Assembly (NCBI GenBank): GCA_032622095.1
Contig: CP136065.1
Coordinates: forward strand, 217,354,151 to 217,418,150
Direction of reading: 5' to 3'
Source of the DNA: Siphonodentalium dalli
Lineage: Eukaryota; Mollusca; Scaphopoda; Gadilida; Siphonodentaliidae
DNA length: 64,000 nucleotides
Shown here: positions 44,091 through 56,697 of the stretch, piece after piece
How positions within the stretch are numbered: position 1 is the first letter of the stretch
Layout: each line of letters opens with the position of its first letter
Translations under genes and position numbers: made by a program
Notes under the pieces: model-generated
Databases searched by the model: none
The model's input: only the letters and a program-made list of their open reading frames with translations
Told to the model about the DNA's origin: nothing

Positions 44091-44612
44091 TTAAAGGCAC
44101 GGGCGGCGTTTGCTGCAGAAATAACCATATTTGTTCAAATCGCCATCAACAGAAGGAATATTAAAATATATATAATTTTGTTCATATGCCAAACATAATC
44201 CGTGCGTAAATAGTATATTGTCGTAAAAACGTACGATGGTGTACGTAAACAAGAGTCTGCTCGTGTTATAGAAGTTTTGCTTCTGTTTACATAACACAGC
44301 TAAATTATATTGGTTAATCACACACAAATGATATAAACGCTCTTTATTATTTCCATATAAGGAAAAAAGTAACAAATAACGCTCTTTATGTTTACCATAT
44401 TCGGATCTAATCAAAAGCCAGGTTCTGTAACGTTTTTTGCTTTTGTTTACATAACAAAGAAAAACATTTGACAAAAACATACTGTTTATGCCATATTTCT
44501 GATTGGTATAAGTACAAAGTCTGTCTATATTTTACTATTCGTTTATGGCGGTTTTTGGCGGAGGTGAATATTTTAGCAGCATACCCACCGCCAACACCGC
44601 CCGTATCTTTAA
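44091..44612 (-). mobile_element. TTAA-flanked MITE family B, copy 3
   Basis: TTAA (44091-44094), AGGCACGGGCGGCG; right end CAACACCGCCCGTATCT then TTAA (44609-44612). Reverse orientation to 21749-22274, collinear throughout. Short ORFs inside (44091-44646 -) are not genes. Confidence 0.88.
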
Positions 44613-44888
44613 GTATCAGAATTAAATAAAGACTACGTTTTGCCAAATATCTCTTCTGTATCTCAATGTTCTAATGGAACCAGAGAAATAAACAATTGAA
44701 TTGCCAAATCTGACAGGTGACAAAATGTTTCATATCCCAAAGACATGGACGGGTTAATAAAACCGAGTAGCATAACTTCGTAAATCTGACTAGTGATAAT
44801 AATCAGTGTTGTAGAACGCTCCATGCTGAAGGTATAGGAGAATGTTAAATCGGAGATAGGTACACACCTGTCACAATACATAGAGGAT
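44613..44888. other. No gene recognised
   Basis: Short unassigned spacer between two mobile elements. Confidence 0.4.
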
Positions 44889-45015
44889 ATCTAGTGTTTT
44901 TGAGTGGATACCGAAAAATATGTCATGAGTGAGCGGCAAGCCGCTCGCGAAAATAAACATTTGTCGCGGTCACGAATGACGTATTTTTCGGTATCCACTA
45001 AAAAAACCACTAGAT
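44889..45015. mobile_element. Palindromic miniature element, 127 bp
   Basis: 'atctagtgtttttgagtgg' then 'ataccgaaaaatatgtcat' at the left; the same inverted at the right, ending 'aaccactagat'. Arms of about 45 bp with few mismatches surround a GC-richer centre (gcggcaagccgctcgcg). Confidence 0.8.
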
Positions 45016-45122
45016 GTTCTTTTTATTATACGCATTTCCAAAGAAATTCACCACTTACGACGTTAAATGATATCACAATTGTCTTCAATCGATGCATAAT
45101 TTTTGAAGCCATCAGCTGATCG

Positions 45123-46086
45123 ATGCCTGTTCTCGCAATGCTACTTCACCATCCGCAGAATATAAAAATAAAGTTCCCGTATTTTTCACTTTATTTCCGC
45201 CATAAATATGTCGAATTTCAACATAAAATAGATTTTAATTATAACTGTATTAGTGACATTCCAAGATACTGGAAAGAACTCCATGTTCATGAGCATAAAG
45301 GATCTTACACAATCGGATATAAAACGAATAAAGTCCATACTTATTGATCAGTTTAACCAGGAATGGTTGGGAAATGTAGCTACATCATCAAGGGGTGGTT
45401 TCTATGGTGGTATTTCTGTACGTCCGGAGATTAGAAGATATCTAACTCAACTTCCATTGTATTTAGCCGAATGCATTGTTAAGATTAGGACATCAAATCA
45501 TCGATTACCAATAGAAAGTGGACGGTGGAAAAAATCAAAACAGAATGACAGAGTGTGTACATTATGTAATGACGGAATAGGAGATGAATACCACTTTGTA
45601 ATTAAATGTTCACACCTTAATGATATCCGAATCAAATATATCCTGGACTATTACTGGAAATATCCCAGCAAAGAAAAGTTCTATAGACTTCTATCGATTG
45701 AAAATATTAGTATATTGCGGAGATTATCATTATATCTTAAGTGTGCCTTTAAGGAATTGCCCACAATCTGAGACACTGGAGACCCCACCCGCCTGGGCAA
45801 AAACTCCCCATTTCAAAACACATCCCAATTGTTGAGACCGGGGGTAATTATAACTACTGTTCCCCTGCATTATTCGATGTGGGTGACAAAATGGGAATGG
45901 GCGTGCCTTCACCCAGCGGGATTGAGATGTATAAATATTATGTTATTATGGCTGTGGCATGAGTATACGATTATATAGCCACTAAATAGTTTCCTGCTAT
46001 TGTACATATATGTATATATATATTTTGCATGTTCTGTGTTAAATCATAGCTTTCGCAATAAACTGATTGATTGATTGATTGAATAT
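45123..46086 (+). pseudogene. LINE 3' end: ORF2 C-terminus, 3'UTR and (ATTG)n tail
   Basis: The frame 45253-45771 (172 codons, stop TGA) ends a LINE ORF2: TSNHRLPIESGRWKK, then the zinc-like CTLCNDGIGDEYHFVIKC (Cys-x2-Cys...His-x4-Cys) and a helical tail. Upstream, 45123-45347 in another frame encodes SDIPRYWKELH, so a frameshift separates the two. The 3'UTR runs to 'gcaataaactgattgattg' followed by four ATTG units (46068-46083), a typical LINE tail. It is 5'-truncated; the same C-terminal layout occurs at 26113-26620. Confidence 0.82.
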
Positions 46087-46089
46087 AAT

Positions 46090-47734
46090 ATAATTTAGAA
46101 TATTACAATGGGTTCTTTCACTTTGACCTTCTTCAATAGTACAAGGCGGAAACAGTATTGGTACTCGCAAGTGAATCGGTCGCACGCGCAAGCTAGTGTG
46201 AAAGTATATTCTTCTATATCCCCTTCTGGGTGATATCGATATTTATCTAAACGCGTTTTTTTCTATAATTCACTGTTGGGCGTATAATAAAATTGGGTTA
46301 TCTTTCACTATGGCTATGACCAGCAATTAAAATCGAAATGTTATTTACGGACTTATCTCTCTTTCGAAAAGTCATCATGGATTTCAATGGATCAGAACAC
46401 GACAGAAGCTACCAAGACGGAGAAATTTAGCATATCAACAAGCTGTTACACATGGCAATAACAATGAGTCAAATAGTAATGCATAGGCCAAAAATAACTC
46501 TTCAGATTTTGTGAAGAAACTTACAATCGAGATGATAAACTGGTACAGCGACGTTTCTTATTGGTGAATAATGTCGATAGAAACAGCGATATCCCACAGA
46601 TAGAGGTCAAATCCAACAAGGCAACCGCATGAACAGGTCAATGTTCCTGGTGATGGATACAACCGGAATGTTCAAAACCTCTCGTACTTCTGTAGCTGGG
46701 CAATTCCACGAAGGAGAATGAAATTTGTGAAAATATTTAAGTCTTGCACATTGAATAAACAGTTTGACAATCTTATATTTTTGGTATTCAAGTTATTGAA
46801 AACAATTTCTTTCTCACATGCATAATTGTAGTGATGAAAGCTTGTGCTACTAAAATATATGACAAAAGTGGATTGTAAATAAATGAGCAAATAACAATTA
46901 CTCAAGATTGGCCTTTATAGTCAGGCAGCAACAGGGTTAAAGTAAACATTCTCTGTTAAAGTTTATATTGCTCTATGTGTTGTGATTCTGGGTGGCGTGT
47001 ACATCAATTTCTAGGTGGGTGTGATGTTCTCACCTTTGAGCATTTTCTAGAATCCAAGATGTCATCCAACATGGTCGCCGTAGTATAGAATATGAACTAA
47101 GTCAGTTTAATCTGTTTTGTTGGAAACCACATCTCATCAAATGTATACAAATATATATATTATTTGGATGATATTACAGTATAGTACTAACTCCATTAGA
47201 AAGATAGCTGCCAAAATGACGACCGGAATGGGGAAAATAGGATTGTATGTGGTTTTGACTGAACTGATGACGCATTGTGCCTTTTTTTGTTATTATTCGT
47301 ATCGTATGATCATTTACTCAATACTATGTGTAGCTCCTTTGGTCTCAGCCACTTCCAATCCCTAAAATGATCTTACATAACGTGAAATGAGTGCGAGTTT
47401 TGCCTCTAATATGCAATCTCAATATGGCATGAAACGGTTACTATTGGCGTAGATATTTCGTCCTTGTGCGCTTTCATGTCCTGACTGAATGATGCATGGA
47501 GGTGGCTAGTCTGCATTAGATAATTAACAAGAAACACCTTAAGACACAGTAGAATACACTATGAATATGAACATTAGAGTAAACACTTGGTATGATACGT
47601 ATTGTAGACGACCATGCAGAGACTCCCGCGTTATATTCCATTTTTTTCAAGATACAACCTTGCATAATTTAGTGCAGTTGCCTCAGCTATGTGGAGAATG
47701 TACACTTAATGCATGCAGATATGACATGGTTACT
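46090..47734. other. No gene recognised
   Basis: AT-rich. An 82-codon frame at 47117-47365 is partly hydrophobic but has no supporting context. Around 46370-46680 there are remnants of open frames without a recognisable family. Confidence 0.35.
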
Positions 47735-47835
47735 CTTGACCACTGTGTAGGAACTGGTACATCGGAAGTCGTTCTATCGCCGGTTTGTGAAGGTTCTTGA
47801 CTGATTTGTGACGGTTCTTGCTGATCGAAATTATA
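47735..47835 (+). repeat. Dispersed repeat matching 51325-51420 (inverse)
   Basis: 'gtgtaggaactg.tacatcgg' and 'aagtcgttctatcgccggt' and 'ttgtgacggttctt' match the reverse complement of 51325-51420 at about 85-90 percent by eye. Confidence 0.75.
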
Positions 47836-48385
47836 CATTTTCACGACTTTTTGACAGTTAAAACGCAATTTTGAGGCATCTAGGTGATAATTCAATTAGT
47901 TATTTTCGATCCCATCACAATCTGTGGCACCAATGAGTGTGTTAATAACGAAACTTTCATTGTGCGAGTCATAACAACGACAAAAACCGCGAATTTTTAT
48001 AATTGTTTGGGTTCTCTCCTGATCGAGTCGGTTCTCTCCCCATTTAATCGTTCTATACGGGTAAAACTATGGCTAATATTTGCCATGGTACATGGTTCAA
48101 ACTGCCAATTTTGTGAAAGTATACAAAGATAAACACAACAAACTATGCATTAAGTTGAAATTTGCACCACTTAATTACACTGCCTTTCTATGCTTATCCA
48201 ATAAGCTGTGTTACGCCTATCAAAATTCACAAAGTCGCCAGCCAGAAAAATAACGCGTTGTGCAGGCCCGACATTTCCATGAGTCAACAGACGGTTAACA
48301 ATAGTGAAATTTCATTGCGCTGGACTTCGTAAAGCGTGAGCGTAGACGGGATATACTAGTACAGAGTTATCTGTCTTGTATTTTA
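47836..48385. other. No gene; ggttct motifs continue
   Basis: Weak continuation of the 47735 repeat ('gggttctctcctgatcgagt', 'cggttctctcc'). No coding sequence. Confidence 0.35.
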
Positions 48386-48868
48386 TCTATTATATATTTT
48401 GGAACTTCTGTCTGTATGTATGTATTTGTGTTATATATAGACTCGAAAAACTGCTCGACCGATCCGACTCAAATTTGGTGTGTAGGCCTACTTTGATCCG
48501 GGGAACAATATGGGCTGGTCCAATTTCACGTGCGTCCGTGTCCTTGACCTTAACCTCGCTCAAATACGCTCACATATGCATGTTTCTGGACCTCGACCGA
48601 TCCGACTCAAATTTGGTAGCTGGTTCTACTTTGATCACGGGAACAATATGGGCGGGTCCAATTTCACTTGCGATCGTGTCCTTGACCTTGATCTCGCTCA
48701 TATACGCTCATATAGGCATGTTTCTGGACCTCGACCGATCCGACTCAAATTTGGTATAATGTAGGTCTACTTTGATCCCGGGAACAATATGGGTGGGTCC
48801 AATTTCACGTGCGATCATGCCCTTGACCTTGACCGTATTCGCTCATATAGGCATGTTTCCGGGCCGAT
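48386..48868 (+). repeat. Three tandem units of about 140 bp
   Basis: Starts with the 'tctattatatattttggaac' junction also seen at 34903. Units at about 48453, 48592 and 48731 share 'tcgaccgatccgactcaaat', 'gggaacaatatggg' and 'gtgtccttgacctt'. The 127-codon frame is a by-product. Confidence 0.85.
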
Positions 48869-49189
48869 CGAACAATAGTTTTCCCAGGCGAAGACGATCA
48901 CAAAAAAGCCCTAAATAGCCCGGCTAGTGTTGTCTATTTTCGTAGACTTATTTTACTCAACAAAAAGCCAAAAATAAGACGTTAAAAGTTAGTTGACACC
49001 CATACAATGCTCTGATTACGCAGTTTATGAAGTTTATGTCGGACATCCGCTTTCTGGATGCTGATTATCTAGGTTAAATTCTAGAATTCTAGAATATGCA
49101 GCTATTAAAGCATATACAAGCACGATAATCTTCCATTCAATCATATTTTAGATTGACTAGGGATCTCTGATTTTTTAATAGAAGATATA
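48869..49189. other. No gene recognised
   Basis: Short unassigned stretch. Confidence 0.35.
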
Positions 49190-49500
49190 AAAAAGCATAG
49201 AATCCTACAGTTAGAAATATTATTATATGGATGTTAAACCTTTGGTTACTAAATGCGCCGTAATGAGAATTTACTTGAATCATATTGATTAATTTGTAGG
49301 AATTCTTAGCTATTAAGTTCAACAAGCAGTAACATATAAAAAAGAGAAAAGAATCATGCAGTTACAAATAGTATTATATGGATGTTAATTCTTTGGTGAC
49401 TAAATGTGCTACAGAGAGCAGCGACTTGAATCCTATTGATTCATTTGTAGGAATGCTCAGCTATTAAATTCAACATGCAGTAACAGATTGTTTGAATTAT
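49190..49500 (+). repeat. Tandem duplication of about 158 bp
   Basis: Two copies (49190-49345, 49350-49500) share 'atattatatggatgttaa', 'tttggt.actaaatg' and 'ttgtaggaat.ctyagctatt'. Confidence 0.85.
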
Positions 49501-49619
49501 TAGCTAAACATTCATACAAATGAATCATTAACAATTAGTGTTATGGGTGTCTGAACCTGGCTATTATAAGGCACATTATTATTCCTCGCTACTAACGTGT
49601 CAAGTGAGCAGGGACGTGG

Positions 49620-50000
49620 GCTGGAGGGTATCCAATGTTGGGGCGTCCACCTTGGAATTTCCAACCGCACCATCCCGTTGAAACAGACCAAACTCACGCA
49701 CAAGGCCTGGGCTTTGGTTTTCCCCAACTGCATGACACATTATAGCTCTAGATTGTATACCATTCTGAAGTGATTTGATCTGTAGCCTTTGATTGGCCAC
49801 CATGCAAACCGGGGGAGAAACTCAGGATACATGGGCCCAGTGAGAAAATGTGGATATCTGAACCTGAAAATTGAAAAAAACATCTAGACTGGCTTCAAGA
49901 TTCCCAAGTGTTGGAAGTTTCCAACCTGGCGCCCCCACCCCCACAAGATTGGAAATGTTCCCAACAGATGGAGAGGGAGAGAGATGATTTATTTTGCAAA
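49620..50000 (-). repeat. Dispersed repeat, third copy of the ttggaaattccaa family
   Basis: Reverse complement shares blocks with 30400-30685 and 32540-32800. A run of about 19 G follows at 50083. Confidence 0.55.
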
Positions 50001-51324
50001 AGAGCATACATTATTTAATAAAAAGCATACTAATTAAATGGAATTAGATTATTTGTCCATTAAACCAGTTTCTTGCCAATTGGGGGGGGGGGGGGGGGGG
50101 GTAAATGTGATATAGAAAACTAGATCACACATGCTCCCTACTTCATGTCCGCCTATCATGATTTTTGGATCAACTCTAAAGAAGAGGTGTCAATTTGTAT
50201 ATGTCAAATATGGTTGATTACATGTTTAAAGTGTAGGAAAGTATGCAAATGTTAGTCTAAAAACGACAAAATCCCCACAATTAAATTGTTGTCAAATCAA
50301 ATTAAGAGAACAATTTCAACACAATGTTGGTGTTAAATTTCAAAGCAATGTATTGTAAGATAAGAAATTTGTAACTGTTGAACATTTTGACCAAAGTTGG
50401 GGATAGACACCAATTAAGCACCCCCCCCCCCCAAGTCCCCCCCCACCACCCCAATCACGTCATAACCTATCAATGATTCAGTTGAACGTGATTTCATAAG
50501 TTATATTCATGTCTGGGCGACAAACATGTATAAATGTCCCTCAGGCGGACTTCAGAGGAGGAAATATGATGGCGCTGGCATTGAAATATTGTCACACCTG
50601 GATCTTTCCAATAATGCGGCTAATGCCCAGATTAAGTAAATGAATATAACATATCATATTCTCCTGAGAGTAGATTTATATTACCATTGGTCATGTATAT
50701 AGGCGAGCATGATTATGATACTATACTCATCGGGACTTTCAATATTTTATTTCTGCCTATTAATGTCACTTAATCTCCCGTATTAGGTATTTATTGTGTT
50801 ATTTCTTAATATACCTGTTCTATTATGCAAATTACAGCTACAGTCATTATCTGGTTTAACATGTCAGATACACAAGACGATTTTCGGACCCAAGTGCAGA
50901 AATCGTTCGAATAAATCTAATGGACAGAACCGTCACAGCCATGATCGGTTTGAAATAGAACCGTAACACGCACCCGTGTTGATTACGAGGTCACAGCTCC
51001 CAATTATCAACCTCTATCGGGATACTTTCTCAGCTATTTTACAAAAGAATAACACGGGTACACTTTATAGTCAGTGTTTGTCTTCAGAATGCGTTTCATA
51101 TTTTATACGCCACGAAAAACAAAGAAATTGCGTCCACGTGGCTTGATTTTCAGTGGTAACATGTTGATATTTACGCGTTCACTCACTAATACCGAGTTAA
51201 TTGTGGTCTAGAGTTCAGGTTTCGATAACACGGCACTTCTGCAGCCTCTGTTCATTCAGGAAAGTTTAATATATTCAAGATATCTATAATTATGCGTGAT
51301 TTTGTCACAATTTTTTTTATTTTC
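50001..51324. other. No gene; G and C homopolymers
   Basis: G-run at 50083-50101, C-runs at 50421-50445. Otherwise unassigned AT-rich sequence with no credible ORF. Confidence 0.45.
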
Positions 51325-51420
51325 AATCATCAGGAACCGTAACAAATCAGGCAAGAACCATCACAATACCGGCGATAGAACGACTTCCGATGTAACAGTT
51401 CCTACACAGTGCTCTTGACC
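51325..51420 (-). repeat. Dispersed repeat matching 47735-47835
   Basis: See the partner copy. Confidence 0.75.
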
Positions 51421-52559
51421 CTATGTACACGAAACGTTTGTCATATTGGTCTCGCGGGCAATGCTATGAGTAAGTCTGAGACTAATTGAAATGGATATTT
51501 CCAGAGTTACAAAAACTGTACAACATAAAATGTAGATAGTAGATCAGGGAAATAATTTGATCACAACGACTTCAATGGAAATGCCGGTACAATGTAATGG
51601 TGCTATCACCACATTCAATTATCACTCACGCACGTTCAGATGACGGCATTGAACTTTGAGTTTAGATATAATCATATACCGGGTATTGTTGACCAACGGA
51701 TCTTGAACAACACCCCTTCATGCATCACGAACAATACAATTCCTGTGAGCAATGCGATAACAGGGGATGCCATGAATAATAGTTTCACAACTGCAAAGCT
51801 AAATACCTTGAGAAATCACGTAGAACAAGAGCCTGAATAAATTGTTCAGCGACAGTTGGAGGGTGCATAATTCCCCAATGATCTCGTTATATTCTTGAAT
51901 ATAGCTCTTGGCAACCAGTGTTGGATTGGAAGAAATTGACGTAGTATATACCACATATAACTCCGATCCGAAAGTGAGTAAGGTCAACATATTAGCAACT
52001 GGTTAATTCTCAACTTGTGGGATGAAGCGTAGCACACATTTCGTTGAATATAGACAAGCTCTCAGTCACGGAAGTGTGCACATTTGGACTATTCGGTTAA
52101 ATAGAAATAACAATGTGGTGACTACTCCCGACCGCTAGCGATTTCAATGTATGCCGAAGACATTTGTTGCTTGTAAGGAATATTTACGGAGAAACTCAGG
52201 TCACGGTGTAACACACTTGAAGATATACCAGAAATATGCTAGGACATCAGTTTCTTCTCCGAATGAGTTGTTCGCCCATGGCATATGCCAGACAAGACGC
52301 TGGCACCAACTGATTAGCTCCACTATGGTAGTATATTGCAAAACCCAACGATAACTGGTGATGGAAAACAATTACTTAACTGAGAATTTGGTTAAGGAGC
52401 AAATAGACTTCTATGTTATGTTTTGTTCTGAGTACAGATGCCGATAGCAGTTTTTGTTGTTTTCATATTTGGAACACTGACCATGATCTTTGTGAAATGT
52501 ACATGCTCCCGACTAACGGATGGAATTTAATTGCGTTTAACACCCAGTGCACGTCGTGA
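51421..52559. other. No gene recognised
   Basis: Short frames at 51640-51840 and 52151-52354 have no domain or splice context. Confidence 0.4.
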
Positions 52560-53520
52560 TATAAAATATAGCAATATATCCTCGCAGAAATACGCACATA
52601 ATCGACCTATAATGTGAAATGGGTACATAATGTGATTATTTAATTATGAAATAAGCAGATCTTGGACTATAACCCGTTATTTCGTTTTATGGCGCGGGCC
52701 ACAGTGAAAACTCATGTTAAAGAGCGTACACCTCAAAAGTCGTGACTTGGCTTATTTGTGTTATTGTCCGCACATAATCTGCTAAGAATCGAATCATTAT
52801 GAGTCGATAATGTGACTAAAATGTTAAATATTTCAGCACATTATCGACTCATATTGGGCGATTCCAAGCAGATTATTGACGTAAACAAGTTCATTATGAG
52901 CAGATTATGTGCTGGGTTTTCGGGAGAACGTGCTGCAGATCGTGATAGAGATAAAACATTTACCAGGAGAAAGCTGGCTACTTTGAAGAGTCAACATGAA
53001 TGTACATGTACAGGGTTTTGAGAGTCATTGCATATACTGAAATGACCTGTCGAAACAACCATCAATCACCACAGTTGTTGAACCCAGTTCCACTATAGAT
53101 AACATGGTTATGCCATAATATATCCAGTACACCATATTTGGCGTCGACGCATTCAGTATGATCATATATGCAAACAACTCGCCACATAACTCAACACATC
53201 ATCGTCCAAATACGCATATAATCAACCTATAATATGAAATAGGTACATAATGTGATTATTGGAATCTGAAATGAGCACAAACTTGGCTCATACCCGTTAT
53301 TATCGCGATAATATACAGATAGTACACCAGAACAGTCGTGACATGGCTTATTTGTTTCATTGTCCGCACATAATCCGCTTAGAATTGCCTCAGTATGAGT
53401 CGATAATGTGACTAACGATTTAAATTTCAGCACATTATCGGCCCAAAGAATCTAAGCAGAATATCTACCTAAAATAAGTTCTATTATAAGCAGATAATGT
53501 GCTGGTTTTCGGGATGCGCA
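52560..53520 (+). repeat. Long tandem duplication (about 370 bp units) carrying the 'cacattatcgactca' motif
   Basis: 52560-52930 and 53190-53520 share 'aatacgcacataatcgacct', 'gggtacataatgtgattatt', 'agtcgtgacttggcttattt', 'tatgagtcgataatgtgact', 'atttcagcacattatcg' and 'gataatgtgctggttttcgg'. About 260 bp of unrelated sequence separates the units. Within each, CAGCACATTATC and GATAATGTGCTG form an inverted pair about 85-95 bp apart. Confidence 0.8.
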
Positions 53521-54094
53521 GATTCAAGACAAACACTCACAAGTGTATGTCTTTCAAGCGAGAGAATGCGTTGCGAATTGACCTTATATTCCACACCCAT
53601 TGACGCGAGGCACGTTACGTCGATCATCAGCTTCCGGTGATCCCCCCATAATTACTGGCTTTTCGTCAGACTTAAATCACAATAAAGGTGGCAATAGTCA
53701 CAATGGATGTGACATTCATGGATTGAACTTATCTGACTCAACGGTGTAGAATAAATACAGAACACAACGCGCATCCTAATCGAGAATCTTTTATCGAATG
53801 AGTTGCGGATGGCGCAAGGATATATTTCGCGAGACTATAATCAACTTAAAACACCATAATAAAAAGTAGTGTCATGGAAAGAGAAGAAATTTAGAATCAT
53901 GTGTCAGTTGATCGTGTTTATGATCTGAATGGAACGGCGAGAGATCACGCAGTGACACTGTCGACCATCTGGAAAACGAATGTGGGCATAGCTCGGGTTG
54001 ACCTCTGTTCAACTTGATCGACGATCGGTTTGTTCATTCTTGCTCTGACAAATCTCCGAAGCAAAACGGGCCCTGGGGATGTCAACCAGGATGG
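53521..54094. other. Possible LTR-like remnant upstream of the gypsy fragment
   Basis: 'cacaagtgtatgtctttcaa' at about 53538 recurs at 55839 beyond the gypsy remnant. 'taatcaacttaaaacac' (53838) resembles 55675-55695. Direct repeats on both sides could be relics of long terminal repeats, but alignment by eye is patchy. Confidence 0.3.
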
Positions 54095-55236
54095 AAGAGA
54101 GTTCCCAAACAGTGCAAATGTTGCGAACGAAAAGAAAAATTGGCGACAGACTTTCAAGAACTTTGATGAGCGAGGCGATTAAGTACCAAATAAATTCAGG
54201 ATACTCGTTAACTATGTAACACCCAGCGTGTTTCTATACATGATGACTCAACGACATATGATGATGCAGTGAAGGCGCTTGAAGAACTTTACATCAAGAC
54301 TCACAATGAAATGTTCGCACTGCATCTCTTAGCAACAAGGAATCAACAACCAGGTGAATCCATGAACGAGTTCCTACAAGAATTACGACAGCTCAGCAAA
54401 GCAACCTGTTCTCCCGAAAACTCGTACATTGTCTGCTTTTAATATAACTTGTTTTATGTCAATAATCTGCTCAGAATCGCCTTATTTTGAGTCGATAATG
54501 TGCTGAAAATGAAAGTGTGATGCTTCTTGTAATAATTGCGGACAGAAGGGACATATTTCTAAAGTGTGTCAGTCTATTGAATCGAAGACCGTTGGTTCAA
54601 CAACCGCTTTGTTCTCGCCATCCCTCCCTTTGCTCTATTTCATCGCAATGTCCCGAGAGTGTATCGCAGGCAGCTGCCATAATACATATAGTCATCAATG
54701 GATGTGAGCTCACAGCACTGATGGATTCTGCAATCTGATAGCTTCACCAGCGAGAAAGCTGCACATAGACTGAGACTTATGTTCGAGCCAACCTCACAAA
54801 ACATTTCGATAACTCTTACTTCAATGATTACTCAGGTTGCTGGCCTGTTTCCCGGACAATAATACCAATCAACGTGTCTAGGAGTTCAAGGACTTGCCAG
54901 TTATTTCATTCTTGGGCAAGACTTTAAGGTTTCGACATTCTGTGCACATGCAGAAACATGTATTGGTGAACCATCATTGTTTGCCAATCTTCATCTAGAC
55001 TTAAGCCTATAGAAACTAAGTCCCACGATTCAACATCTTCCTGGCATTAATCCAGAGGAATCAATTCAAGTTACAGCAAAACATTCCAATATGGAGCCCC
55101 ACACGGACATATGCAACACAATCGGTTTGATTCCGGTCCAGCTAAATGTTAGTCACCCCGAGGAACCCCCCACATCAATTACATCTACAGCAACACAAAT
55201 TCGGGTCGACTCAGGCTACTACTTTCTATTGTGATA
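54095..55236 (+). pseudogene. Ty3/gypsy-like gag-protease fragment, interrupted and frameshifted
   Basis: Gag-type helices are readable in shifting frames: KKNWRQTFKNF, FRILVNYVTPSVF, then ALEELYIKTHNEMFALHLLA and SMNEFLQELRQLSKAT, which stops at 54411. A 97-bp repeat is inserted, and the frame resumes with a zinc knuckle CNNCGQKGHISKVC (54525-54566, Cys-x2-Cys-x4-His-x4-Cys). An aspartic-protease-like segment follows: HIVINGCELTALMDSAI near 54690-54737 (usual Asp-Ser-Gly becomes Asp-Ser-Ala), then YFILGQDF. The fragment ends where the dispersed repeat at 55237 begins. No RT or integrase is present. Confidence 0.82.
54411..54507 (-). mobile_element. Small repeat inserted in the gypsy gag
   Basis: Reverse complement matches 41197-41290 and the ends of 52800-52930: starts 'ttctcccgaaaac', ends 'gagtcgataatgtgctg'. 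It separates gag codons that otherwise belong together, so it is younger than the gypsy copy. Confidence 0.75.
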
Positions 55237-55625
55237 TTTTAAACGGACATGGCTCATTCGAACCTCCAATTTTTGTCTACGTAATTTGGAGCGACGGATA
55301 CGATAGGTCGGTAAATATTCGAAATATTGATATATCAGCTTCATGTGCTCTGAAAAACACTTGCCAAAGTCACAGCCATTGTTCAACTTTACGCTGGAAG
55401 TCAAACAAACGCTCTTTTATTGCTACCGAATCAGGAATAGACAACCGCGGAACGCTTTTATGTTCCATGTCGCGCAAATTACGATGTTTTGCTTGGGACC
55501 GAAACACCACATTGACAGTTGTATTTTTCATTACTTCAATGCGCCGTTTTTGGTTACATATTGCTCGTAGAAAGCTGAGAAAAATTATAAAGCGAATAAT
55601 ATTATGTGTATGTTGGAGCTTTAAG
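55237..55625 (+). repeat. Dispersed repeat (acggacatggctc family), copy 2
   Basis: See 8984-9412. A 169-codon plus frame (55146-55655) spans the junction of the gypsy remnant and this repeat and is not a gene. Confidence 0.65.
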
Positions 55626-56639
55626 TTGATTAAATGGTCGAGAATGAGATGCTAATTTACCGTATATCCAATGTTTTAATCAAAACTTAAAACATCACAA
55701 AATAAAGTAGTGACCTGAAAAGAGAATGTCTGTGAAAGTTTCATAACATTCTTCCCATCTAGGAGGACATTAAACATATGTGTTTGATGGGACGTATCAG
55801 ATCAAAGAAGACTAGAGCAGATTCAGGATTCAAAAGCTCACAAGTGTATGTCTTTCAAGTCAAGTATCGAGGTAATGAGTTGTGAATTGACCGTATATCC
55901 AAGGTGTTAATCAACATAAAATATCACAATTGAAAGTAATTGCCTGAAGAGAGTAGAAACAAAAATCTAAGAATGTCTGTGGAATTTTCATCACGTGAAT
56001 CATGGGTTTGATCGGTTCTACTTTCAGGGTTGGTGGCAGTTACTTCTGATGGGATGGTCATGCTGGGCGCGATCTCCATGTTAAAAAATGCTCAACGGTG
56101 AGCTCATTATGGCTTTCTTCGAAATATTTTGAAGAATGTTGCCGGAAAATGCTAATTGACTGACGATTAATTAATTGATTGCGGTGTAACGTTGTTTCAG
56201 TCGATATACTATATCACGACTAATTCAAATCATTCGCAGCCAGATTATGTTGAACGTTGAACAACATAATTATCTCCATAATCATTTAGCTGTATTGCGG
56301 TGATTTAATTCCTGAGCAGAGGAGCGAACTGCATTGCTTCTATGAAGACGTGTCAATCCTTTCCCACTGCTTCTAAACAAAATCGATATTTCAGTCGTAT
56401 AAGGCTAAATACCGATTTTGGCAGCATTTTGGACGATACTTATGATATACATATACTTATAATAGCTATTACAAAACTGTTCAAGAGTGTGTAATCAATA
56501 TAACAGTTTCTATACATTTGCCGCCATGTTGAAAGTGAAAATTTCTGGCACACATGAGATTGAATTTTTATAGATAATGGAAAGTGCTTACCCACCTCAC
56601 CCCTCACAATGTACATGTATAGTCGGTTAATATTATATT
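55626..56639. other. No gene; short direct repeats
   Basis: 55640-55760 and 55905-55990 share 'ccgtatatccaa.gt.ttaatca', 'aaaacatcaca' and 'agagaatgtctgtg'. Otherwise unassigned. Confidence 0.4.
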
Positions 56640-56697
56640 TATTTGCAATTATACTTTCCATGTGTGTATATTGTAAATAAAATTATCCTATCCTATC
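56640..56697 (+). mobile_element. Retroposon 3' tail
   Basis: 'attgtaaataaaatt' followed by (ATCCT) repeats, a typical end of a LINE or SINE. Its body upstream is not recognisable. Confidence 0.4.

Noticed and set aside
55146-55655. 169-codon plus-strand ORF
   Set aside because: Spans the junction between a gypsy remnant and a dispersed repeat; the other copy of the repeat (8984) does not conserve the protein.
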